Shown here piece by piece: positions 1 through 7,322 of a stretch of 64,000 nucleotides of DNA (its first letter is position 1; every line of letters starts with the position of its first letter). Source of the stretch: UBA964 sp039796795 (GTDB taxonomy: Bacteria > Pseudomonadota > Gammaproteobacteria > Steroidobacterales > Steroidobacteraceae); assembly GCA_039796795.1 (NCBI GenBank), contig JBDKJA010000001.1:1-64000 (forward strand), read 5' to 3'. The notes below the pieces were generated by a model. The model was given only the letters and a program-made list of their open reading frames with translations, made no database searches and had not been told where the DNA came from. The position numbers and the translations under genes are program-made.

Positions 1-1
1 G

Positions 2-286
2 TCGGTGCTTGCCGCTTATGCGCAGGGGCCGGAGCGCGCGCTCGCCATTTCCGTGCCTGCCTTGCGCCTTGCGGGCTATGTCATCGGCGGTTGGTTGCTC
101 ACGAAATCGGCGGCGATTGCCGCTCGCAAGCTCGGTGAGTCGGGTGCGGATATCGACTTCTTGCGTGGCAAATTAGCTTCGGCGCGTTTTTACGCCGGGC
201 ATATTCTGCCGCAAGCCCACGCCTTGTCGCGCGTCGTTGCGACCGGTGCCACGAGCGTACTCGAGGTCGATGCCGCCGTCGTTTGA
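2..286 (+). CDS. acyl-CoA dehydrogenase, C-terminal fragment (5' end outside window)
   Basis: The reading frame is already open at the left edge and runs about 94 codons to a TGA. The residues (LRLAGYVIGGWLLTKSAA, then a helix rich in Ala and Arg, then ILPQAHALSRVVATGA) look like the extra C-terminal helical domain of the large, roughly 600-residue acyl-CoA dehydrogenases. This domain follows the FAD-binding core and packs against it. The FAD core and catalytic base lie outside the window, so substrate and chain length cannot be judged. The next gene is convergent and only 2 bases away. The family call is moderately sure; the true start is not visible. Confidence 0.6.
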   Translation, partial: SVLAAYAQGPERALAISVPALRLAGYVIGGWLLTKSAAIAARKLGESGADIDFLRGKLASARFYAGHILPQAHALSRVVATGATSVLEVDAAVV

Positions 287-288
287 TA

Positions 289-582
289 TCAAATCTCGTA
301 GTCGACTGAACGGCGCTCCGTCGTGAGCGCCTTCACTTTCGGCACGACGGCTTGATGTAGCGGGTGGGCTTGGTAGGTTTTGAGCGCCTCGAGATCGGTG
401 AATTCGCTGTAGAGCACGACGTCCGCCGCGTTCGCATCCGCCACGACGTTAACGCCCACTTCGATGTGTAGCAGGCCCGGAATCCTGCCACGGAGTCCTT
501 CGAGCAATTCTTTGATTTCTGCTGTACTGGCAGCTTTGCTTTTTTCTTCGCTAAGTCGCCAAGCGACGATGTGCTTGATCAT
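289..582 (-). CDS. Dabb (stress-responsive A/B-barrel) domain protein
   Basis: A 97-residue protein beginning MIKHIVAWRL and containing the Dabb pattern: an N-terminal beta strand with a histidine, a helix rich in Lys and Glu, then DVVLYSEFTDLEALKTYQAHP and a closing strand. Such proteins are small dimeric ferredoxin-like barrels; some are stress-induced, some are enzymes of small-molecule metabolism, and function cannot be assigned from sequence. The start is placed at 582 because this ATG overlaps the photolyase stop as ATGA, implying translational coupling; an upstream start at 609 would lie inside the photolyase. It is the last gene of an oxyR - photolyase - Dabb run. Confidence 0.75.
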   Translation of the reverse strand: MIKHIVAWRLSEEKSKAASTAEIKELLEGLRGRIPGLLHIEVGVNVVADANAADVVLYSEFTDLEALKTYQAHPLHQAVVPKVKALTTERRSVDYEI

Positions 583-1922
583 GTGGCGGGTTTCCTCAAG
601 GTTTGCCATGCGGCGATGGCCGCTGCGCGTGATTCTTTCAAATCGACGATAGGCGACGAGGGATATTTCTTATCGCTTCCGATCCAGCGCTGGATGTACT
701 CGCTTTTCGGATCGAACTTCTCGGCCTGACTTTCGGGGTTGAATACTCGGAAGTAGGGTGCGGCATCAGCGCCGCAGCCCGCGGCCCATTGCCAGCCCAG
801 TGTATTGCTCGCGAGATCCGCATCGACCAGCGTATCCCAGAACCAGCGCGCGCCTTCGAGCCAGTGCAGTCGCAGGTTCTTCACCAGAAAAGACGCAACG
901 ACCATACGTACGCGGTTATGCATCCAGCCGGTATGCCAAAGTTCACGCATACCGGCATCGACGAGTGGTACACCGGTACGACCACGCTGCCAGGCCTGTA
1001 GATGCGCTCGATCCTCTAGCCACGGGAACTTTTGGTACTCCAATCGCAAAGGCTCGTGGGCGGTGCGCGGAAAGTGGTAGAGCAGGTGATGCGCAAATTC
1101 TCGCCAACCGATTTCAGCCATGAACTGACTGCTGTGCCACTGTGCTGCCGTGTGCCAAATCTGCCGCGGAGAAATCTCGCCGAAGTGCAAGTGAGGCGAT
1201 AGACGAGAAGTGCCCGCCTGTGCGGGTAGGTTACGCGTCTCGCCGTAGTTGGCGACGCTGCTATCCAGAAAGCGATCGAGATGTTGCGTTGCCCCGCGCT
1301 CACCCGGCTGCCAAGCGTCTTGCATGCCCCCGTACCAATGAATTTTCGGTAACAAGGCCAAGGCCTCGAGCGATGTGCTCGCGGGCCAGGTCTGCGGTGC
1401 CGGTATTCGTGCCGGACTCGGTAGCGGCTTGGGCAGTTCGAGTGCGGCTGACACTTTGCGCCAGTAAGGCGTGAATACTTGAAAGGGTTTACCGGAGTTG
1501 TTTTGTACATCCCACGGTTCGATGAGCAGAGCCGAGTTGAAGCTACGCGCTTCGATACCCGCGTCGCGCAAACTTTGCTTGATACTCTGATCACGCGCGA
1601 TCACTCGTGGCTCGTAGCGCCGGCTCCAATAGACCGCATTCGCCCCGGATTCTTTGAGCAGACTATGCAGTTCCGCTGCCGTATCCGTCGCGTGCCGGAT
1701 GATGAGTCGCGATCCGATTTTGCCTAGTGACTGATCGAGCGCACGCAAAGACTGATGTAGCCACCAACGACTCGCGGCACCCGGAGCCCATTCCCCTTCT
1801 TCATCGGGGGCCCAGATGAAAACGGGAATGACAGGCGCGCCACGCTCGACGGCGGCCGTCAATGCCGCATGGTCGGCGAGCCGTAAGTCCTGACGAAACC
1901 AAACCAGGGTGGGTGCGGTCAC
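579..1922 (-). CDS. phrB: deoxyribodipyrimidine photolyase (cryptochrome/photolyase family)
   Basis: A 447-residue flavoprotein that splits UV-induced pyrimidine dimers in DNA using blue light. The N-terminal alpha/beta antenna domain starts TLVWFRQDLRLADHAAL, the typical photolyase opening. The C-terminal FAD domain carries GTSRLSPHLHFGEISPRQIW, GWREFAHHLLYHFP, TGVPLVDAGMRELWHTGWMH and DADLASNTLGWQWAAG followed by APYFRVFNP; these are the FAD- and DNA-binding landmarks of class I CPD photolyases. Length is normal (E. coli PhrB is slightly longer). Its ATG overlaps the oxyR stop by ATGA, so light repair is probably made from the oxyR transcript. A cryptochrome-like role cannot be excluded without an alignment. 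Confidence 0.92.
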   Translation of the reverse strand: MTAPTLVWFRQDLRLADHAALTAAVERGAPVIPVFIWAPDEEGEWAPGAASRWWLHQSLRALDQSLGKIGSRLIIRHATDTAAELHSLLKESGANAVYWSRRYEPRVIARDQSIKQSLRDAGIEARSFNSALLIEPWDVQNNSGKPFQVFTPYWRKVSAALELPKPLPSPARIPAPQTWPASTSLEALALLPKIHWYGGMQDAWQPGERGATQHLDRFLDSSVANYGETRNLPAQAGTSRLSPHLHFGEISPRQIWHTAAQWHSSQFMAEIGWREFAHHLLYHFPRTAHEPLRLEYQKFPWLEDRAHLQAWQRGRTGVPLVDAGMRELWHTGWMHNRVRMVVASFLVKNLRLHWLEGARWFWDTLVDADLASNTLGWQWAAGCGADAAPYFRVFNPESQAEKFDPKSEYIQRWIGSDKKYPSSPIVDLKESRAAAIAAWQTLRKPAT

Positions 1923-2815
1923 TTGAGCTGCTCCGCGATGACGTCCGATACCATTTGGATGGCGGCTTGACGCGCGCTGCTTTTGCGCCAGATGGCACCG
2001 ATACGGCGCGAGGGCTGCGGCTTTACGAAGGGGCGCAGTACGAGTCCGCGCGGCGTGGCATGGCTGCCTCGCGTGGCGAGTTCAGGTAGCAGCGTCACAC
2101 CGGCACCGGCTGCCACCATTTGACGTAAGGTTTCGATGCTGGTGGCGCGAAAGTCTTGCTTTTCCTCGGCATCGATACGATTGCACACATCGAGTGCCTG
2201 ATCACGCAAACAGTGACCGTCCTCGAGTAAGAGCAGGGTGACTCCGGAGAGATCCTCGACCCGAATCTGCTTTCGTTCGGCGAGCGGATGATGAGCAGGT
2301 GCCGCTACCACGAAGGGTTCGTCGTACAGGCTGCGCGTTGCAAGACCATCGATTTCGATCGGCAAGGCGAGGATCCCAAGGTCGAGTTCTCCCGCACGCA
2401 ATTTCTCGAGCATGGGCGCGGTTTGATATTCGTAGAGCATTAACTCGAGCCGGGGCAGTGCCTTGCGAAGTTTGGGCGCGACGATGGGCAAGAGATACGG
2501 CCCGATCGTAGGTAGAAACGCCACCCGTAAACGACCTGCTAGCGGATCTTTGTGCGTTCGCGCTATTTCAACGACTTCGTCGCTGGCTTCGATGATCCGT
2601 CTTGCCCGTGCGACGATCTCGGTGCCCGCTGGCGTCAGGATCGCGCCTCTCGGCTGACGCTCGATGAGGGGCACGCCAAGATAATCCTCCAGTTTCTTCA
2701 GCTGAGCCGAGAGAGTTGGTTGGCTGACGAAGCAGCGCTCAGCGGCTTTGCCGAAATGTCCCGTGTCTGCCACAGCGACGAGGTAGCGAAGATCTTTGAG
2801 TTTGATGTCAGCCAT
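1919..2815 (-). CDS. oxyR: hydrogen peroxide sensor LysR-type regulator OxyR
   Basis: A 298-residue LysR-family activator of peroxide defence genes. Residues 6-65 form the winged helix-turn-helix (GHFGKAAERCFVSQPTLSAQ). The effector domain has GHCLRDQALDVC with Cys202 and Cys211, matching the Cys199/Cys208 pair of E. coli OxyR that forms a disulfide on oxidation, so redox sensing is supported by residues and not only by similarity. It opens a minus-strand unit in which phrB and a Dabb gene follow by ATGA overlaps. About 175 bases separate it from the divergent YciI gene, room for promoters of both. No catalase or AhpC gene is in the window. Confidence 0.93.
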   Translation of the reverse strand: MADIKLKDLRYLVAVADTGHFGKAAERCFVSQPTLSAQLKKLEDYLGVPLIERQPRGAILTPAGTEIVARARRIIEASDEVVEIARTHKDPLAGRLRVAFLPTIGPYLLPIVAPKLRKALPRLELMLYEYQTAPMLEKLRAGELDLGILALPIEIDGLATRSLYDEPFVVAAPAHHPLAERKQIRVEDLSGVTLLLLEDGHCLRDQALDVCNRIDAEEKQDFRATSIETLRQMVAAGAGVTLLPELATRGSHATPRGLVLRPFVKPQPSRRIGAIWRKSSARQAAIQMVSDVIAEQLK

Positions 2816-2991
2816 CCTGGCTATCCGTTAGAGCGATTTATTCCATCTATCGAAATCATCACATCAATCGATTGGTATGTCGAGGGTGCCGCAGCCAGAC
2901 TCTTCCGTACCGGCTTTCGACGGTTGAGGAAGACTGGCGGGCTGCTATCCTGAACGCATCCCCCTCCCCGCCACATCAGGAGTGGCCCGCC

Positions 2992-3315
2992 ATGTCTTCG
3001 CGATACGAGAAAACCGCTTACATCGTGCTCTGCCGCGACGGCGCCTCGGGGGCTGCCGTTCGCGCAGCTCAGACCGCTGCGCACATGGCCTACATCGAGA
3101 CCGTCATGGACGAGCTCAATGTCGCAGGGCCCTTGTATGACGAGAGTCGCGATCAGCCGGTCGGCAGTATGTACTGCCTGCACACACGCAGCCTCGAGCG
3201 CGCCAAAGAAATCATCGAGAACGATCCCTACTTTCGACACGGTGCGTTTGCATCGGTGGAGTATTTTCCCCATCTACCGGCAGCCGGACGCTATATCGGC
3301 GGCAAGATATGGTGA
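2992..3315 (+). CDS. YciI-like protein, first gene of the Anbu-linked operon
   Basis: A 107-residue protein with the compact ferredoxin-like pattern of the YciI family: first strand YIVLCRDG, a helix with AHMAYIETVMDEL, then AGPLYDESRDQPVGSMYCL, a helix ERAKEIIENDPY and the end strand. YciI proteins are small, usually dimeric, and mostly of unknown function. The start at 2992 has an AGGAG ribosome site about nine bases upstream. Its last 7 bases overlap the start of the ATP-grasp gene, so it is translationally coupled to the ATP-grasp/alpha-E/transglutaminase/Anbu set. Whether it takes part in that system is inference from position. Confidence 0.78.
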   Translation: MSSRYEKTAYIVLCRDGASGAAVRAAQTAAHMAYIETVMDELNVAGPLYDESRDQPVGSMYCLHTRSLERAKEIIENDPYFRHGAFASVEYFPHLPAAGRYIGGKIW

Positions 3316-4736
3316 CGCGATCGATCTTCGATGAGATGTATGCCGAGTCCGGCGCAGTCCGACCTCACTACCAGCCGTATGCAAAATGGCTCGCCGAGAC
3401 GCCCGCTGACAGCATCGTCGAGAAGCGGAACGAAGCCGATACTTTATTCCGTCGCGCGGGCATCACCTTTGCAGTCTATGGAGACGAGACCGGCACCGAA
3501 CGATTGATTCCATTCGATATCGTTCCGAGGATCATTCCGGCGCCCGAGTGGGAGCATTTACAGCAGGGGCTGCGGCAACGAGTCACAGCGCTTAACGCTT
3601 TTCTACACGACGTCTATCACGATCAGGAAATTCTGCGCGCCGGGCGCATTCCCGCCGAACAAGTACTTTGCAATGTGCAGTATCGCCCCGAGATGCAGGG
3701 TATTGATCTGCCGATGGACGTCTACGCTCACATCGCAGGTATCGATCTCGTGCGAGCGGGTCAGGGCGAGTATTACGTCCTCGAAGACAACCTGCGTGTT
3801 CCATCGGGCGTTTCCTACATGCTCGAAGATCGCAAGGCGATGATGCGGTTGTTTCCGGAATTGTTCGCACGCTATCCCGTCGCGCCCGTTGAGCATTATC
3901 CCGATCTGCTACTGGAAACTTTGCGTAGCGTTGCGCCCGCCGGAGTGCGTGATCCGGTGGTGGTGTTGCTCACGCCGGGCGCGCACAACAGCGCCTATTT
4001 CGAGCATGCCTTCTTGGCGCAGCAGATGGGGATAGAGCTCGTCGAAGGGCAGGATTTGTTCGTCGACGATGAAATCGTTTACATGCGGACGACTCAAGGT
4101 CCGCGCCGCGTCGATGTCATCTACCGACGCGTGGATGACGACTTTCTCGATCCGCTGGCGTTTCGCCCTGACTCGATGCTAGGCGTGCCGGGTCTACTCA
4201 CAGCCTATCGTGCCGGGCGTGTCGTTATCTCGAATGCGATCGGGACGGGGATCGCTGATGACAAATCCACTTACCCCTACGTGCCGGAGATGATTCGCTT
4301 CTATTTGGGCGAAGAGCCGATCCTCCAAAATGTACCGACTTGGATTTTGCGTCGTGACGAAGATCTCCAACACGTGCTCGCCAATCTATCGGAGCTCGTC
4401 GTCAAAGAAGTTCATGGTGCTGGCGGCTATGGCATGTTGATTGGGCCGCTAGCAAGCCAAGCTGAGATCGAAGCGTTTCGTTTACGGATTATGGCCGATC
4501 CCGCGCGTTACATTGCACAGCCCACCCTTGCGCTATCGGCATGTCCAACTTTCGTCGAGGCCGGTTTAGCGCCTCGTCACGTGGACTTACGACCCTTCGT
4601 TCTTTCGGGGCGCGATGTGACGATGGTGCCAGGCGGATTGACCCGAGTGGCTTTACGTGAGGGCTCCTTGGTCGTGAATTCGTCGCAAGGTGGCGGCACC
4701 AAAGATACATGGGTGTTGGAGCGTGCGGCATGCTGA
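3309..4736 (+). CDS. circularly permuted ATP-grasp protein (type 2)
   Basis: A 475-residue member of the circularly permuted ATP-grasp group (formerly DUF404/DUF407). The diagnostic stretch is YYVLEDNLRVPSGVSYMLED at about residues 155-175. A second conserved block is KEVHGAGGYGMLIGP, and near the C terminus lie VDLRPFVLSG and SQGGGTKDTWVLE. ATP-grasp enzymes join a carboxylate to an amine or thiol through an acyl phosphate, so a peptide-bond-forming role is likely; the substrate is unknown. It overlaps YciI upstream by 7 bases and the alpha-E gene downstream by 7 bases. This order, followed by transglutaminase and Anbu peptidase, is a recurring bacterial neighbourhood. Confidence 0.9.
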   Translation: MVTRSIFDEMYAESGAVRPHYQPYAKWLAETPADSIVEKRNEADTLFRRAGITFAVYGDETGTERLIPFDIVPRIIPAPEWEHLQQGLRQRVTALNAFLHDVYHDQEILRAGRIPAEQVLCNVQYRPEMQGIDLPMDVYAHIAGIDLVRAGQGEYYVLEDNLRVPSGVSYMLEDRKAMMRLFPELFARYPVAPVEHYPDLLLETLRSVAPAGVRDPVVVLLTPGAHNSAYFEHAFLAQQMGIELVEGQDLFVDDEIVYMRTTQGPRRVDVIYRRVDDDFLDPLAFRPDSMLGVPGLLTAYRAGRVVISNAIGTGIADDKSTYPYVPEMIRFYLGEEPILQNVPTWILRRDEDLQHVLANLSELVVKEVHGAGGYGMLIGPLASQAEIEAFRLRIMADPARYIAQPTLALSACPTFVEAGLAPRHVDLRPFVLSGRDVTMVPGGLTRVALREGSLVVNSSQGGGTKDTWVLERAAC

Positions 4737-5680
4737 GTCGTACCGCAGACCATCTCTATTGGATGGCGAGATACACCGAGCGCGCTGAAAATCTGGCGCG
4801 TATGCTCGATGTGAATTGCCGCATGACGCTGCTGCGCCAAGAGGAAGATGTCACGCGCAAGCGTTGGGCATCGACGCTGGCAACTGTGGGTCAGATCGAT
4901 GCTTACCTCGCTGCGCGCGATGCGATCAGCCAGGATGCCGCTATCGAATGGATCGCTTTCGAGCCAGCGAATCCCGGCAGTATCGAACATTGCCTCGACC
5001 GTGCACGTGAGAACGCACATGCCGTCCGCGGTACGCTGACTTCCGAAACTTGGGAAACGCTCAATGCGACCTGGCTTGAACTGAAGCGTTACAAGCGTGT
5101 TGCTGCTCGGCGGCAAAATACGGGCGATTTCTTCGAATGGGTCAAGTTTCGGTCGCATCTCGCGCGCGGGGTCATACAAGGCACCATGTTGCACGATGAA
5201 GCGCTCGAGTTCACTCTCCTCGGAACTTATCTCGAGCGCGCTGACAATACGGCGCGCATTTTAGATGCTCGCTTTGAGTTGCTGATGCCGGCCGCGGCCG
5301 CGCCTGATGCGGCTGTCGATTATTACGAATGGAGTGCGCTGCTACGCTCCGTGTCGGCCTTCGAGGTCTATCGAAAGGTCTACCGTGATCTCATCACGCC
5401 GCGACGCGTGGCAGAGCTACTCATATTCCACGAGGCCATGCCGCGATCTCTACGCCACTGTATGAATCGCGTGCATCAGACGCTCGTGCGTGTCGCTAAT
5501 GTCCGATCTGGCGAGACGACGCGACGTTCGGGAGAAATCCAGGCGAGTTTGCAGTACGGACGCATAGACGAGGTACTCGAACTGGGCGTGCGCGACTATC
5601 TCGCCAGCTTCTTATCACGCACCAGCGATCTTGGTGCGCGCATTGCGCACGACTTTCTCGTGTCGGAGGCGACGGTCTGA
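4730..5680 (+). CDS. alpha-E domain protein (DUF403)
   Basis: A 316-residue all-helical protein opening MLSRTADHLYWMARYTERAE, the hallmark of the alpha-E family, with further conserved blocks LEFTLLGTYLERADNTARIL and FHEAMPRSLRHCMNR. Its biochemical role is not established; it regularly accompanies the permuted ATP-grasp protein, sometimes fused to it, so it probably acts in the same reaction. The start at 4730 is chosen because the conserved N terminus begins exactly there and the ATG overlaps the ATP-grasp stop. An upstream in-frame start would add seven non-conserved residues. The next gene begins 1 base after the stop. Confidence 0.9.
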   Translation: MLSRTADHLYWMARYTERAENLARMLDVNCRMTLLRQEEDVTRKRWASTLATVGQIDAYLAARDAISQDAAIEWIAFEPANPGSIEHCLDRARENAHAVRGTLTSETWETLNATWLELKRYKRVAARRQNTGDFFEWVKFRSHLARGVIQGTMLHDEALEFTLLGTYLERADNTARILDARFELLMPAAAAPDAAVDYYEWSALLRSVSAFEVYRKVYRDLITPRRVAELLIFHEAMPRSLRHCMNRVHQTLVRVANVRSGETTRRSGEIQASLQYGRIDEVLELGVRDYLASFLSRTSDLGARIAHDFLVSEATV

Positions 5681-5681
5681 C

Positions 5682-6539
5682 ATGTTGTTGCATATCGAGC
5701 ATGAAACCGTTTACCGCTACGATCGACCCGTCAATCATAGTGTGCAGAGCCTACGACTGACGCCCCGAACGGAAGTGGGTCAGCGGGTCTTGAACTGGAA
5801 TCTGCAAACGCCCGGTCAAAAGTCACAGCAAGTCGATGCGCACGGAAACGTGATGCACTTGCTGACCATCGACGAGCCGCACGTAGAGATTCGGATCCAT
5901 GTGACGGGCACCGTTGAAACGGAGTTGGTCGCTGATGCCGCTCCATCTAATCGCGGACGTCTATCGCCCCTTATCTACCTTCCGGAGACGACGCTCACAC
6001 GTGCTGATGAAGATCTGCGGCTATTTGCTCGGCGTGTCGGTGCACCCATGCTTGGACATGACGGCGTCTTGAGACTCGCGACAGCGATTCGCAACGAGAT
6101 CGAATATGTGCCGGGATCAACGGATGTATCGGACCCTGCAGCGAGCGTGTTCGCATTGCGTCGCGGCGTTTGCCAGGACCATGCCCACATCATGCTCGCG
6201 TGTTGCCGTAGCCTTGGTATCCCGGCGCGCTACGTGAGTGGCTATCTGTTGACTGAGCGCGATGATCATATCGCGAGCCATGCTTGGGTCGATGTGTGGC
6301 TCGAAGAGAACCAAAGATGGTTCGCTGTTGATGTGACGAACGGTGTTCCCGGTGGTCCTCATCATTGCCGTCTTGCCGTCGGACGTGATTATCTGGATGC
6401 CTGCCCCGTGAGAGGTGTCCGCCGTGGCGGCGGCACCGAAACGATGGCGGCGACAGTCGCCGTGTCGTCGGATGAAGCGCCTAGGCGCAACGCAGCACCG
6501 AGGCCTCGTCTGCTGCAGCAACGACAAGCGCAGCAGTAA
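5682..6539 (+). CDS. transglutaminase-like cysteine peptidase, bacterial N-terminal type
   Basis: A 285-residue protein with the beta-rich bacterial transglutaminase N-terminal domain (MLLHIEHETVYRYDRPVNHS) followed by a papain-fold core. The catalytic triad is visible as Cys164 in RRGVCQDHAHIML, His200 in SHAWVDVW and Asp217 in FAVDVTNG. Such proteins may hydrolyse or transfer acyl groups on glutamine or isopeptide bonds. The last 45 residues are Arg/Ala-rich and look disordered. There is no signal peptide, so action is probably cytoplasmic, as for the adjacent ATP-grasp and Anbu products. The start is one base after the alpha-E stop; the Anbu gene follows 16 bases later. Confidence 0.9.
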   Translation: MLLHIEHETVYRYDRPVNHSVQSLRLTPRTEVGQRVLNWNLQTPGQKSQQVDAHGNVMHLLTIDEPHVEIRIHVTGTVETELVADAAPSNRGRLSPLIYLPETTLTRADEDLRLFARRVGAPMLGHDGVLRLATAIRNEIEYVPGSTDVSDPAASVFALRRGVCQDHAHIMLACCRSLGIPARYVSGYLLTERDDHIASHAWVDVWLEENQRWFAVDVTNGVPGGPHHCRLAVGRDYLDACPVRGVRRGGGTETMAATVAVSSDEAPRRNAAPRPRLLQQRQAQQ

Positions 6540-6555
6540 CGCAGTAGAATCAGGT

Positions 6556-7281
6556 ATGACTTATTGTGTCGCTACGCTGATCGATACGGGTCTCGTGTTC
6601 CTATCGGATTCGCGAACTAACGCGGGTGTCGATCACGTGAATACTTTCCGAAAGATGCACGTGTTCGAGCGATCGGGTGATCGCGTACTCGTGCTCATGA
6701 CCTCTGGCAATCTCGCGGTGTCGCAGGCGGTGGTTCATGAGTTGCACGAGCGTATCGCGCAACACGACGCTCACAGTTTGTATAGCGTTAACAGCGCTTT
6801 TGACGCGGCTGCCTTGGTCGGTGACGCGCTGCGAGCCGTGCATCAGCGCGACGCTGCTTCATTGAAAGAACACGGCATTGATTTCAATGCGGCGTTCATC
6901 TTGGGCGGCCAGATTCGCGGCGAGGCGCCACGCCTTTTCCACATCTACGCGGCCGGCAATTTCATCGAAGCGACCGAAGACACACCTTATTTTCAGATCG
7001 GTGAATCGAAATATGGAAAACCGATCCTCGATCGCGTCATCACGCGGTCCTCGAGTATTGCCGAAGCGACAAAATGCGCACTGATCTCGATGGATTCGAC
7101 CATCCGCTCGAACTTGTCAGTGGGTTTGCCGCTCGACTTGGTCTGTATACGACGTGATGCGTTGAAGGTTCAGCTACACCGCAGCATCACAGCTGACGAC
7201 GAATACTTTCGCATGATTCGCTCCGGCTGGAGCGATAGCCTGCGACACGCATTTCACACGCTGCCGAACCCAACCTTTTGA
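6556..7281 (+). CDS. Anbu-type proteasome homologue (Ntn-hydrolase)
   Basis: A 241-residue proteasome-beta-like protein. It begins MTYCVATLIDTGLVFLSDSR, so removal of Met exposes a nucleophilic Thr. Asp18 in SDSRTNAG and Lys33 in FRKMHVF correspond to the Asp17/Lys33-type catalytic residues of proteasome beta subunits. A conserved block near the C-terminal third is SMDSTIRSNLSVGLPLDLV. The length and the linked ATP-grasp, alpha-E and transglutaminase genes match Anbu, the ancestral beta-subunit group, better than HslV, which is shorter and sits beside hslU. Anbu assembles into open helical or ring-like oligomers; its substrate is unknown. The start is fixed by the need for Thr at position 2. 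No Shine-Dalgarno site is clear. Confidence 0.9.
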   Translation: MTYCVATLIDTGLVFLSDSRTNAGVDHVNTFRKMHVFERSGDRVLVLMTSGNLAVSQAVVHELHERIAQHDAHSLYSVNSAFDAAALVGDALRAVHQRDAASLKEHGIDFNAAFILGGQIRGEAPRLFHIYAAGNFIEATEDTPYFQIGESKYGKPILDRVITRSSSIAEATKCALISMDSTIRSNLSVGLPLDLVCIRRDALKVQLHRSITADDEYFRMIRSGWSDSLRHAFHTLPNPTF

Positions 7282-7290
7282 AAGTCGATG

Positions 7291-7322
7291 ACTCGAGACG
7301 CGCCGCTTAGCGCGCCTCGAGT
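7291..7322. terminator. hairpin between convergent Anbu and RND genes
   Basis: A strong inverted repeat lies at the convergent junction: ACTCGAG-a-CGCGC, a 6-base loop, then GCGCG-c-CTCGAGT (12 pairs with one opposed A/C). It covers the last codons and stop of the RND gene. Neither side has a good T-run, so it may act as a weak bidirectional terminator or as an end protecting the transcripts. Confidence 0.45.

Noticed and set aside
1016..1594. A 192-codon minus-strand frame within the photolyase
   Set aside because: Out-of-frame shadow of the photolyase with no motif.
2836..2850. ATAGATGGAATAAAT on the minus strand, resembling half of an OxyR binding site, 21-35 bases upstream of oxyR
   Set aside because: Only one half fits the ATAG-N-T-NNN-A-N-CTAT pattern; the second element at the right spacing does not match, so autoregulation is not supported.
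2821..3273. A 150-codon minus-strand open frame opposite the YciI gene
   Set aside because: It mirrors the YciI gene codon by codon, has no family look, and the plus-strand YciI has a ribosome site and conserved motifs.
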